Assembly (NCBI GenBank): GCA_047967505.1
Contig: CM106538.1
Source of the DNA: Dipteris shenzhenensis
Lineage: Eukaryota; Polypodiophyta; Polypodiopsida; Gleicheniales
Length of the DNA: 64,000 bases
Strand: one strand, 5' to 3'
The position numbers were made by a program, and so were the translations under genes. This document shows, piece after piece, positions 11,110 to 21,632 of this stretch; the stretch's first letter is position 1, and the number at the start of each line of letters is the position of its first letter. The notes beneath the pieces were generated by a model. That model was given only the letters and a program-made list of their open reading frames with translations. It ran no database searches and had not been told where the DNA came from.

Positions 11110-11362
11110 TCTATCTATGCGTCTAAATGCGCATCTGATTCTCAGTGTAAACGCGCTAATACACGCGCAAATAGACGCGCTGATAAACACGATGTTAGAC
11201 GGGCTCGTATTTTCTCAATTTAGATGCACAAATAGACGTGTTAATACACGCACAAATAGACGAGTTGTTAGACGCGCTTTTAGACGCGCCCGTAATTCCT
11301 CTACTAAAGCAACGCCTATAGACGTGCCCGCTATTTTGCGCATCTACCAAGCGCGTCTATAG
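11110..11362. repeat. Right subterminal AGACGCG repeat cluster
   Basis: Many variants of TAGACGCG, GCGCGTCTAT and AAATAGACGCGCTGATAAACACG, matching the left cluster. Open frames across it come from the repeat and are not called. Confidence 0.8.
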
Positions 11363-11383
11363 TTGCTTTGTGTTGTTGTGTTC
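11351..11383 (-). repeat. Right terminal inverted repeat plus TSD TTC
   Basis: 11,351-11,380 reads, in reverse complement, CACAACAACACAAAGCAAC then TATAGACGCGC. TTC at 11,381-11,383 repeats the left target site. This fixes the right boundary of the element. Confidence 0.85.
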
Positions 11384-11622
11384 CCTAATCAATTATCCCC
11401 ACATGCATTTATTTCTCATCGGCAATGAAGTCGAGCATATAGTTACATGCATTCAAATCTATACATGTATATACCTTCTAGCATGCACTACCTTCAGTGC
11501 ACTGATCGCAACCAGTAGCGATAGGCAAGGATTGATCTACAAACAATCGCGCCCACTTTTTTATCACTAGGTTTTCCCAAACATGACGAGAGTCCTCTCT
11601 TAGGTACCAATGTTTGCTTTGC

Positions 11623-12219
11623 TACCTATAGCTTTCCAAAGTTGCAAGAACATGCATAAACATGTTATGGATTGAGCCACCATTAAAGAATGGACTGATA
11701 ATCCATAACTCCTCATCATCAGAACGTCCTATGGCATGACACACGCCTCTGTATGTCATTGACATGGCTAGCTCCATCTTCAACATGGCATATGCATCAA
11801 CAATATCGTGTTTATTTCTTTTTCCTTCATATGAAGCTGTTGATTTTAGACTTGAAACACCAACAATTGATACTCAGTGCACCCTTCCTTCCACTCCCGA
11901 TCCCAATTCCTTAAGGACCATTATTGCATGATGTAGAAAGTTCACATCATATTTGCACTTGGAAACATATTGAGTGCACATTTGCATTGATGTCCTACCT
12001 TGGGCAACTCCTACATTAATCTCTTCTTTTGCCTCATTCGTGGAGGCCACAAGGTGTGTGCCAACTAATCCTTTCTCTCTCATGTTTTTTAGGCAATGGA
12101 AGCCTACATTTTGGACCACTTAGTTGCACAAGAACAAGCTTTGCCTCTCCATCCAATGACAACTCAAAATCTTGATGGGATCTCAACAATTCTAGCTGGC
12201 ACAACACATCACCAAGCAT
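11623..12219 (-). pseudogene. Protein-kinase N-lobe-like fragment
   Basis: On the minus strand one frame reads KELGSGVEGRVH (a glycine-rich loop, L-G-x-G-x-x-G-x-V) at about 11,876-11,911. After one TGA it continues in the same frame through a helix (DAYAMLKMELAMS) to SDDEELWIISPFFNGGSI, which resembles the hinge of STE20/OSR1-type kinases (L-W-x-x-x-P-x-x-x-G-G-S). It stops at a TAG near 11,623. No catalytic loop (HRD) or DFG is present. Upstream frames (12,219-11,912) add a region I do not recognise. This is probably a broken host-gene fragment. The hinge and loop are seen; the family is inference. Confidence 0.4.
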
Positions 12220-12299
12220 TCTAGTTTAATTACTTCATGCACATCACGCTTGGGCACTACTCTACAAGCTACATGAAACCAAGTTGTGACATGACAAAC

Positions 12300-12445
12300 T
12301 CGCATTTTTATCTCTCCTCAATTCCAGCAAGATGTTAGCTGCCATGATGAACAGCTAGACAATGCTATGATTGTATCTCTCTCATCAATTTAGGCGAGAT
12401 GTTGGGTTCCATGATGAAAAGCTAGACAGTGCTATGATTGATCTA
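12300..12445. repeat. Tandem duplication, unit ~65 bp
   Basis: Two diverged copies of a unit running from CTCTC[CT]TCAATT through GAGATGTT to CATGATGAA[CA]AGCTAGACA[AG]TGCTATGATTG (about 12,311-12,373 and 12,376-12,440). It is non-coding. Confidence 0.7.
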
Positions 12446-13462
12446 GAAAACACAATTCGTTACTTGCATTCAAAAGAAGATCCAATGATCTATAAGCAAT
12501 TACAACATACATATGACAATGACAAATGTACAAATTCAACCAACTATCCTCGATGTAGCATGTAAGATTGAAAACCCTCCATTGTCACATAAATATGATG
12601 CTTCATAAACTACATCAGGTTATATCCTACTCTATTACTACACATTTGTGAATCTAAAACTATAAACATATACTATAAACATATAACAATAACACAAAGC
12701 CAAGATGATCTCGATCAGCTTTGCCAATCACAAATTCAGCTGCTGGGAAAGGTTGAAATTGAGGTCACTACAAGATACAGGCCACTTTTCGACGCCGATA
12801 CTGATGCTAAATACAAAGAAAAAAAAACTTAACCAGTGAAAAGTGTTGGAATGTTCGTCAGTGTCTACATCGCAAAGAAAGTGTTGATATAGTCATCGAT
12901 ATGGGCATCGGCTAGTAATGTTGTTTTTTGAACTAGATTTGACAACTCAAAACAAAAGATTTGATGATTAAGTACTAAGAACATCAATGCATAACCAAAT
13001 CTCTTACAAAGGTGGTCTACATAAACATCTTCATAACTTCTTGTGAATTGAGCTACTATCACCTAAGAACATCAATAGATGACCAATTCTCTTAGAAAGG
13101 TGGTGTAAATAAACACCTTTATGTATAAGTGGTGTGCACACACCTTTATGACCATTTCTTTTAGAAAGGTGGTGTACATAAACCCCTTAGAAAGGTAGTG
13201 TAGATAAATCCTTTTATGTGTAAGTGGTGTACATATACAACTCACTTGGTATTAAAAAACACCCTTAACCATAAAAATACATTTGACATAAAGTTTAAAA
13301 TACACCATTAAGTATAAAATGGACCTCATAAACAATCTTTATACACAATAATGAGAGTAAAGAAATCAAAAAAGAAGTTCAAAACTTGTGATTACAAAGC
13401 CATCAGCAATCATGTTACTCAGTACCAATGTCTTCAAATCTAGGCCCTTGACTACCAGGGTC
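12446..13462. other. AT-rich non-coding stretch with short degenerate repeats
   Basis: No credible gene. From about 13,000 to 13,245 there are five or six degenerate copies of a ~35-60 bp unit built on TTAGAAAGGTGGTGTACATAAAC plus CCTTTATGTGTAAGTGGTGTACA. The remainder looks like plain intergenic sequence. Confidence 0.55.
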
Positions 13463-16400
13463 CTAACTAATAGGCTGCTCTAAGACTGGAGTCTCAGTAG
13501 CAAGGTCCTCAATAGTTTGCTCTTCAGTTCCAAGCACCTGACTAGTAGGCTGATCTAGAGTCTCATGACCAAGTTCTTGTTGAGTAGGGACCTGGCTACT
13601 AGGTTCCTGACTAGTAGGCTGCTCTAGAGTCTGTAAGATCATGGTAGAAGAACCATCTATGCCTCCTAATAACTCCTCCTGGTCATGCTTTGCTTCGTCC
13701 ATACCTTCTTTGATTAAGGCTTCCTTGCTTGATCCACTTGCATGTCCTTCACCCAAGATCAAGGGTGCCTTCCTCACTTTTAATTTCAAGGGAAGTGCTT
13801 CCACCTCTTTAGCCTTACCTTTTCCTGTGACATGCTGTACTACTACTTCTTGCTGCCGTGAGCCTTCCCATATGATGAGTGGAACCTCCTTGACTCTAGT
13901 TGACAATTGATCACCCTTATTCTTTGTGCGGATTTCTTCTTGGCGTAAGTCATCGGATGCAGAGCTTTCATCCTCATCATCACTTGAGCTAGAATCATCA
14001 CCCTCAGATTCACTACCCTCGTCTTCGACATTTTTCTCACTACCCTCTTCTTTGACATTTTCCTCTTCAAAGAAGGTAGTGCAACTGTAATATGTGTCAA
14101 AGAACTCAATTTGATGGGGGGTATCAATGACATTTACATTTCTACCTTGGTGTAGCAATTTCTCAGCAGCAAAACCCATTCGAGACAATGCTACTTCCCA
14201 CCCATCATTTAGTAAATTCTTTGTCATCTCTAGTATCACATCAGGATCCATCGGCTTCTGTAATCCACCATTGCTGCATCAAGCTTAACCTTATTGTCCT
14301 CAAAGTAATGAAGCTTGAGAGTCCTTAAAGGAATTTTGATTAGATTGCCACCACCCTTGGATAAGAAGCACATCAAGAAAGGCTGCAAGACTTGAATGGC
14401 AGTGCCTTCCAAGATAGTCATATGATTGCGTAGGATTATACCATGGTATACTTTTGAAAGTAAATACCCAAATGCAGATGTCAAACTCGCATACAAGGCA
14501 TCCTTTTGTGATTCTGTCATGAACAGGACCAACGTTGATCTTTTCTTATCTGCCATAGGACCTTCTACGATAAACCGCACAAGTTCAACTATCCGTGACA
14601 CTGCAAGGTCTTGCAATTCATCTATGAAAAATACACATGGCTTCTCCCAAGCATGACCGCTCATTGTTATGAAATGCTCTGTATCAATGCCATTGATGTG
14701 TGCAAATTTTGTATCATTCTCTGATAGCAGGATATCATAGGAGAAGCTGAATGGAGAACCATCATCTAAACCACCAATTGCTCTACCTTGGGCAGTGGAC
14801 TGCAAGGCCTTTTTCTTTATGTCCATATATTCTGTCTCAACAACCTTTGGCATTTTAGCTCTTAGATCCTTTGTTGGTGTGGCATCTGCATTCATTGAAG
14901 CCAACCACTTTCTAGCCCATGTCTTATCAAGGAGTTGACCTAGGCTAAGTGCTTTCTTCTTATCCACATCAATTGACTTGCCAGCTAACTCATCATCAGA
15001 TTTCAATAAAAATAATAGTGCCGAGAGAGCAACCTCACTTTGAATCATTCGGGTGACCACTTCATCCAAGTTGCTATGCTTGCTCTTCTTTCCAAAGAAG
15101 CAGTCACCACTTAGGATCTTCTTGCATACTTCTTCTGTTATTGCATCTGGAACAAACCTTAATGCACTCCACTAAACAATAGACATCGGTTTCTTTATTT
15201 CTTTCCTCTGAGTTGTAGTGTGCTCTGGTGCCTCAAAGGATATCTTCCATGTTTCATATGCTTGGCAAACATCCACCATGCTCTGAAACACTGAGTCCTC
15301 GTGGAAGACAATGCAAGTAACATCCTTGTATCTTGCAACGGCAGTGTTCAAATCCTTTGCCTCAACCTTATTACTTGGTATGCCTTGCGTATTGCTTACA
15401 ACACCTTTCAAGCATCTATAGAACCGAGTCCTCTTTGCCATGTACTCAGATGTAGGTCTCCTGCCCTTCACTATTTGTGGCTTTCCACAGCCCATCCATA
15501 ACTCCCTTGCCTTTATCAAGATCTCAGAAAGAGAAGAGCATTTTTCCAACCTAAATGGAGTAGAATTCAGCCTTTCTGATTCTAGAATGTACTTCGATTC
15601 ATCGTTAAATATGCATATATGACAAATGACCCGTTGAAACTTTTCCATCCACTCAATTTGTGGCAAGTTTCCGTTTCTTCCCTCATCAAGGGCGATCCTG
15701 CAAGCTTCACAAAAGTGTTGCCCATCAATGGGCTCAACCTACATCTTTCCAAGAATCTATTCTTTGCCAGCATGTATCTCTTCTCGACATCAGTCCCATA
15801 TCGGCTTTGGTACAAAGCCTCTCCACGAACAAAGTCACTCCTTCTAAAGTTCTCAAAAGCATCAAGAAAGTCCATGCGCTTTTGAAATGTGACATCAGGC
15901 AATGTAGGATCATCTTCTTGAAGTCTCTTAAATGCCATAGGACGAAGAGTGATATTAGTGGCAATTGGAGTTCTTGTTTTCCTCGTATCTTCATACAATT
16001 TGCGTGCAAATGTCTTATCTAGCTTTCTTTGATTTGTGAACAACGAATCTTTGATTTGTGAACAACGAAGCTCGATCAATAAGCATTGTGGCCATGCTGA
16101 ATTGTGAAAATCCCCAAATGTACCCCTCATCCTCTGGAGGATGTAAGTCTGCCATACTTATAGAAAAGTCTTCGAGACTTGTATCTTCTTCTTGCGGATC
16201 CTCCTGTTCATCGCTATCCAATTTTTCACCTAGTTTTAAATAACCTGCACTTGAACGATCTGCATGTGGAGTAGAAGTTATTCTTGCTCTCTTTCTAGGA
16301 ATAGCTGTAGAACTTGAATCTGCTCCACGATCACTCCTTGTTCCTGTAGTTGCAGCAGTCGATGGTGTAGGTACAGTTGGAGGTACTATAGTTACTGCCG

Positions 16401-16899
16401 CAGATATTGTAGTTACTCTTGCCGGAGTTACCGTAGTTATCGCCACAGATATTGGCGGTACAACTTGAGGGTTACATGTTATAGATGGCGTACTTACTGC
16501 TGCACTTACTACTGCTGAAGGTACAACACCACCACTTGGAAATGCATCCCACATTTTCTTCAATGCTTCTAAGGCACTAAGCAATTCTTGGGATTCCTCA
16601 ATTGAATCTGGTAAGGGCTTCAAGAAGTGCTTGTGCGTATCTCGTAACTTGTAAACCACCTCGTCATTCTTTCCTTTGCACACAACTTCTATCAAATTGT
16701 TTTCTTTAATGTTGATGTTTGAGACCATGCTACCATTTCTTACTACCTCTGGAGAATATTTCACGCTTGACACATTCTCTATAGTGATCACCAAAAAATA
16801 CTTTGATTTGTGCTCCATAAAATACCAAGCATGTTTAAGGTATTTGAAAGACACCTTGGAACAAAAACTGGAAGCCATAGTTTTCTGAAAAACAATCAA
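13463..16899 (-). pseudogene. Large broken gene of unknown family (~1,100 codons)
   Basis: Five minus-strand open stretches join end to end: 16,899-16,015, 16,130-15,582, 15,666-15,172, 15,069-14,236 and 14,251-13,463. Their boundaries are one 22-bp tandem duplication (16,027-16,070), one single-base shift (~15,655), one in-frame TAG (15,172) and one single-base shift (~14,255). The original was therefore one long ORF. Order: a globular N-terminus (MASSFCSKVSFKYLKHAWYF), a T/V/P/A-rich linker, an acidic segment, a charged mid region (LPDVTFQKRMDFLDAFENF; YGTDVEKRYMLAKNRFLERC), a region with EKPCVFFIDELQDLA, a segment DGWEVALSRMGFAAEKLLHQ, and an acidic Q/E/T-rich tail. I recognise no catalytic family. 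The position among transposons suggests a mobile-element protein or captured gene, but this is inference. Confidence 0.6.
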
Positions 16900-17245
16900 A
16901 AATAAAAAATGAGAATTACAATGATTTTCAATCTCAAAATATTAAATAAATTTCTAATTAAATATTATTTTAAGTTTTATTTATTTTTAATTTTAAAAAT
17001 AAATTAAATTAATTTATTTTTTTATCTTTTTTTTAATTATTTTATTTTAATTAATTTATTTATTTTTATATCTAAAATTTAATTTAATTTTTTAAAATTT
17101 TTTTAAGTTTTATTTATTTTAACTTTTTTAATTTTTTTAAAATAAATTAAGTTAATTAAATTTTTTCGTCTTTTTTTTCCTTCTTTAAATTAAATTAATT
17201 TAATTTTTTTGTCTTTAAAAATAAAATAAAAATTTAAAGCCCTTT
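16900..17245. other. Very AT-rich spacer
   Basis: Long runs of A and T with TTTATTTATTTTTAA-type sequence and almost no G or C. It lies immediately upstream of the 16,899 start. It could be a promoter, but no distinct TATA arrangement stands out in such sequence. Confidence 0.6.
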
Positions 17246-17264
17246 GGGAGCTTAGGGCAGGGGA

Positions 17265-18085
17265 GGGATTAACCCCAACCTGTTGCGTGCGCAATAGGTT
17301 GGGGGTTAACCCCCTCCTCTCCTCCCGCCTCCCCCATCCTGCCTCTTCCTTCCTCTTTCTTTGCCTCCTCCTCCCGTCTGCGCCCTCTCGTCGACCCCCT
17401 CCCCTCCCTCCTGCCTCCCCCTCCCGTCTACGCCCTCCCCGCCCTCTCACCTCCTTGCCTGCCTCCTCTCCCTCCTCCCTCCCGCCTCCCTGCCTACCTC
17501 CTCTCCTCCTCCCTCTTGCCTCCCCGCCTGCCTCCTCCATCCCGACTGCCCTCTCCTCTCCCTCCTCCCTCCCCTCCCGTCCTCCTTACCGCTCCCCGCC
17601 TTAAAAAAGAGGGAGAAGAGGGGGGAGAGTAGGAGGAGAGGGGAAGGGAGCGGAGGGAGGAAGGGAGGGGGCCGACGGGAGGGGAGGCGAGGAAGGGGGA
17701 GGGGGCAACGGGAGGGCAGGAGGAGAGGAGGGAGGGGGGGTTAATGGCCGGGGAAGGGAGAGGGGAGGCGGGGAAGGGAGGGCGGGAGGAGAGGAGGGAG
17801 GGGGGGTTTACCCCCACCTGTTGCATGCACAACAAGTGGGGTGGGGGGTATTATTACCCCCACCCCACCTGTTGCATGCGCAACAGGGGGGTTTAACCCT
17901 CCCCCTCCCTCCTCTTGTCCCGCCGCCCTCTCACCTCCCCTCTCCCTTCCCTGCCTCGCCCCCCCACCCCACCTATTGCGCACGCAATAGGTGGGGTGGG
18001 GGGGGGGTTAACCCCCCCTGCCTCCTCTCCCCGCGCCCTCCCACCTCCCCTCCCCCTTCCCCACCTCCCCTCCCCCTTCCCCGAA
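17265..18085. repeat. C/T- then G/A-rich satellite with four near-perfect hairpins
   Basis: Pyrimidine-only blocks (17,310-17,600 and 17,895-17,960) and a purine-only block (17,605-17,810), punctuated by inverted repeats centred on TTGCGTGCGCAA / TTGCATGC: ~17,269-17,310, ~17,808-17,850, ~17,853-17,892 and 17,959-18,004. The last has 22-bp perfect arms and a 2-nt loop. All are embedded in GGTTAACC / CCCACCCCACC context. Long open frames here are an effect of low complexity and are not genes. Confidence 0.8.
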
Positions 18086-18878
18086 TAGTGATGGCTTTTT
18101 TAGCAATGGCAACAAACCACCAATGACCCTGAGGGGAGGACTACCCATGAGGCATACATATGCAATGAAAGCAACTATCCTAAATGTAGTAAACCCAACA
18201 TGTGTAGACAAGCAGAAGATGGCTTTTCATCTTCAGGCAAGTCTTGGCAAATTTTGCGCAAAGTTTTTTCCCCTATGGAACATTCCCATTTGATTTTTGG
18301 ATTAGCAGATATGATATTGAGCTGGAGTTGTTTCCTTTGGATAAGCACTCATGCTTTTAGGTGATCTTCCACTTGTAGAACAGCCACAAGCCCTTGGTAT
18401 ACCACTGTCGTGCACTATAGGGGGACTTCATTTGTGGTGTCTTCCATTGCCTCATTGGTTTGCACTAGCAATTGGAGTTCAAGATTTGAGATGTCTTTCT
18501 TTTGGGATTGCATCTCATTTATTTTTTCCTTATACTAATGGTAGATGGATGTATATGCATCCCTAAGCTTGTTGAGGAATGACTTCACTAGTATTGGACC
18601 ATTGGTCCAACACTTATGCTTAAGCAATTCTTGCCTCTGTAGCAGTGGCAAGTTGGTCCTTTAATATTTGGCATTCCCTTGTAAGATTTTCAATGCTGAA
18701 AGTGTGTGCTGCCAAAGATTATTGTATGTCTACAAGCTTTCCCTAGAAATCCTGGAGCTCTTCTTCTCTTTGGATTAGAGTGAGTTGTACTTGCGCAAGT
18801 TCTTCCACCTATTAAGCATGTGCTGAGGTTAGGTGATATTTGAGTTTGCCCTTGTGGACTTTGGCATTGCATAGCAAA
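18086..18878 (-). pseudogene. Decayed gypsy 3' coding region (coiled-coil type)
   Basis: Read on the minus strand below the integrase, several frames give charged, leucine-spaced text (for example NEMQSQKKDISNLELQLLV near 18,440-18,520), with stops throughout. It looks like a decayed coiled-coil tail following the 18.9-20.3 kb integrase. Low confidence: no domain is recognisable. Confidence 0.3.
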
Positions 18879-18879
18879 A

Positions 18880-20276
18880 CTAGATCACCTTCCTTGATGT
18901 CTTGGCTTTAAGTTTTTTGTCAAACCATGCCTTTCTTCTATATTTTTCTGTTGTCATGGCATGATAGGCGACTGATCTAGTCTCTATATGCTTCTCCAAT
19001 TGATAGAGTCTTTCTTTCAAGGATGCATGATCTCCCATGCGTTCCTGTACTGCTATGCATAGGCTTGGTTTTACAAATCCCAATGGGACCACAGCTTCAA
19101 GGCCATACACCAATTAAAAAGGTGTATTCCTTGTACTAACCTTGAGTGTGGTTCGGTATGCTTATAAGGCTGCATTTAGTTTCTCTGTCCAATAAGAACG
19201 CTTTGGTTCTACTACCTTGGTGAGGATAATGCATAATATTTTGTTGGTGGATTTGGCATGTCCATTCCCTTGGGGGTAGTAGGGTGTGCTTTTTCTATGG
19301 ATTACCATAAAGCCAGACAAGAGTTCTTGGATAGCCTCATTGACAAAATGTGTGCCTCTATCTGACACAATTTTAATGGGGCATCTGAATCAAGTGATCA
19401 CATTCTCTTATTGTGCTTTTGGCATTTGCCTTTTTGATTGCTTTAGCTTTAGCCCATTTGGTAAAGTAATCTGTGGCCACAATGATGTAGCATGCATGTG
19501 TTCCGTTTGTTGTTGGATGGGTGGGACCCACAAAATCAATCCCCCATTTTTCAAATGGCTTTTGTGCAACGACTGTTGTTAGGGGATTGAAGTCCTTATG
19601 CTGTGGTTTAGTAGTACGTTGACATATTCATAGGCATCTATCCAAAGTGTTGGCCATCAGTAGCCTACAAGGACTTTTCTTGCTGCTGTTTCCCCTTGGA
19701 AGTGTCCTCCTACAATGCCTTCATGGACTTTACTGAGGATTGGCATGATCTCATGTGGCATTACACATCTCCTTAAAACCCAGTCCTTGCCCATCTTGTA
19801 TAGTTGTCCTGCTATGAGTTGATAGGGTGTAGCTTTTAGAATTAGTTTTCTGGCATCCCCTGCTTTCATTTCAGGGGGTGGACTTCCAGCCATTAAGTAT
19901 CCAATGATATTGCACACCAATCTGGAACAACATCTATTTGAAAAAGTGTTGAATTTGGCAAGTCATCTTCTACTCTAGTGGCTTCTTTTCTCGACTTGAC
20001 ACGAGACATGTGATCGATAATGTAGTGTTAGGCACCTCTGTGGACCACTATTTTGAAATCGAATTCTTGAAGCAAGAGGAGCCATCTGGTTATTCTTCCA
20101 GTTGTACATAGACGATTCACTAGATAAAGCAATGCTTGATGGTCGGTGCCTAGGGCTTCTCTTTTAGTGATAGTATAATTGATCTCATTGTTGCTAAGGC
20201 TACCCTGAGGGCAGACCAAAAAGGAAAAAAAAGGCATGTCACATAATTTATGAAAAAGAAAGACTTTCCAAGACAT
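18880..20276 (-). pseudogene. Ty3/gypsy pol fragment A: RNase H end and integrase
   Basis: Minus strand, from RNase H to the end of integrase. Seen: NEINYTITKREALGTDHQALLYLVNR (20,160-20,210; the text between REALG and TDHQALLYL is shortened, so part of RNase H is deleted) then TGRITRWLLLLQEFDF. The H2C2 finger region HEGIVGGHFQGETAARKVL is at 19,670-19,730. The integrase core has WGIDFVGP (near 19,530), TDYFTKWAKA (near 19,455) and SDRGTHFVNEAI (19,335-19,368). The distal region is VYGLEAVVPLGFV from 19,113. Stops separate the pieces. Integrase inserts the cDNA; here it is dead. The RNase H end is cut off at 20,276 by a CT-rich satellite. Confidence 0.85.
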
Positions 20277-20450
20277 TACCCCCTCTCCCTCTCTCCCTCC
20301 CTCCCTCTGTGTGTGTGTGTGTCTCTCTCTCTCTCTCTCTCTTTCTTCTGCTCTCTCTCTCTCTCTAACTCTTTATCTTACTCTCTCTCTCTCTCTCTTT
20401 CTTCTGCTCTCTCTCTCTCTAACTCTTTCTCATACTCTCTCTCTCTCTCT

Positions 20451-20488
<38 letters not shown>

Positions 20489-20490
20489 TA
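20277..20490. repeat. (CT)n / (GT)n microsatellite
   Basis: Starts with CCCTCTCTCCCTCCCTC, then a (GT)7-like run, then long (CT)n tracts broken by TTTCTTCTG and AACTCTTTCT. The unit TCTCTAACTCTTT[AC]TC[TA]TACTCTC is itself duplicated. Open frames rich in S and L across it are not genes. Confidence 0.95.
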
Positions 20491-20632
20491 TGTAAGAGAG
20501 ATGTGGATCAAGAGAGATGTGGATCAGAGGATCCCGAGCTATTATGCAAGGTTGTTGAAAAGCAGCACACTCATGGGGAGTTAACTGGAGTTAAGTGGGC
20601 GAGTGGGAGAAGACTAAATGCTCGTTAAACTA

Positions 20633-20792
20633 TCTCTAGCTCTCGAGCTCTCGAGCTCTCGAGCTCTCGAGCTCTCTCCTTTCTTGCTCTCTCCCCCCCT
20701 CCCTCCCTCCCTCTCCCTCTCCCTCTCCCCCTTGGACGTCCCTCCCTCCCTCCCTTCCCTCCCCCTCTATCTCCCTCTCTCTTTTCTGACTG
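20633..20792. repeat. CTCGAG-repeat and CT-rich tract
   Basis: Four or five tandem copies of the palindromic hexamer CTCGAG (CTCTCGAG spacing) at about 20,640-20,672, followed by C/T-only sequence to ~20,785. Confidence 0.9.
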
Positions 20793-21632
20793 TGCATTAA
20801 ACTGCAGTCTTAACACGTGGCACAGCATCAGACTACCTCTCTGTGGTCTAATTGTCTGTCAAATGCTACCTGTGCATCAATCGATGGCCGTCTGTATAGG
20901 GAGTTACTGGAGCATCGTCATCGACGTGTTGGCATTGGGCTGAGAGGTGTCATTGAGAGGGGGTGTTGGAAAGGTCACCTCCCCATCTGTAAGCCCCCAA
21001 ATGAGGAGAGCATGCAAGGCTGTGAACCTAGGGTTTGAGGGAGTGCCACATGGGCAACATCCTAGCTACCATGTGGGTCCTAGTCAGACAACAAAGAGTG
21101 AATTACCTGGAGAGATGAGCATGGCTGCGTCAAAAGACACCTTTGTGAAAGGGAGATGGCGGGGACAGGATGTCTTGCATCTGCCCTGGTAGAAAAAATA
21201 TGATGAGGAGCATGATTGCGTGGTGATCCAGAAGAAGAGGCGCTTGCAATAGGTGTCCGCAAAAGCAAGACCAGCACAGGGCGCATTAATGGCGGGGGGA
21301 ATCAGCAGGAGTGTTTGCCATAGAACTGGCTGGTTAGGGCTGGTTAGAGCCAACCAACCAAGCCAGATATTGGGCAGAACTAGGGGCTAGACGCCTTTAA
21401 GTGTGGGCCAAAGGCCCTAGAAAAGAGGGCCCCAAAGCGGCATTTATAGGCAGACCAGGTCAGGGCCTGGTCGGCCTGTTTGGGTCGACCATAGGCAGCT
21501 TGACTGGTTGGTTTTTTGCCAGCCCCTTAGGGCCTATAAAATCAGAGGCTCTTGGCCTCATTCTGCATCCAACTATCCAGCAAGTTCAGGAGCAGATAGG
21601 AGCAGCCAGAAGCCACTCCCTTGGGCCTTACA
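20793..21632. other. Non-coding, possible LTR remnant
   Basis: No gene is evident. A TATA-like CCTATAAAATC at 21,533-21,543 on the plus strand, followed by CATTCTGCATCCAAC, resembles an LTR or promoter. No partner LTR or matching ends were found. It borders the 3' end of the chromodomain gypsy element, so LTR debris is the likeliest reading. Confidence 0.3.

Larger units (their letters stand above)
5215..11380. mobile_element. CACTA-superfamily (En/Spm-like) DNA transposon, complete ends
   Basis: A 6,166-bp element bounded by terminal inverted repeats that start CACAACAA[G/C]ACAAAGCA and agree at 27 of the first 30 positions, flanked by TTC on both sides. Inside are two divergent transcription units: a TNPA-like gene on the minus strand (about 7345-5930) and a TNP2-type transposase gene on the plus strand (about 8173-10,897). 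Clusters of an AGACGCG-type motif lie next to both ends and again between the two genes. The terminus CACAA differs from the usual CACTA. The transposase is internally deleted and carries stops, so it is not autonomous now. It is inserted in a copia LTR. Confidence 0.88.

Noticed and set aside
14236-14260. Programmed frameshift in the unknown gene
   Set aside because: No slippery heptamer, and the same gene has other plain lesions (stop, duplication, second shift), so decay explains it.
17287-18210. Long open frames on both strands in the C/T-G/A-rich block
   Set aside because: Low-complexity composition removes stop codons; repeats and hairpins explain the sequence.
20250-20628. Serine/leucine-rich frames over the CT repeat
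   Set aside because: They are the microsatellite read in frame.
21530-21545. LTR promoter CCTATAAAATC
   Set aside because: No partner LTR, ends or PBS; only a TATA-like string.
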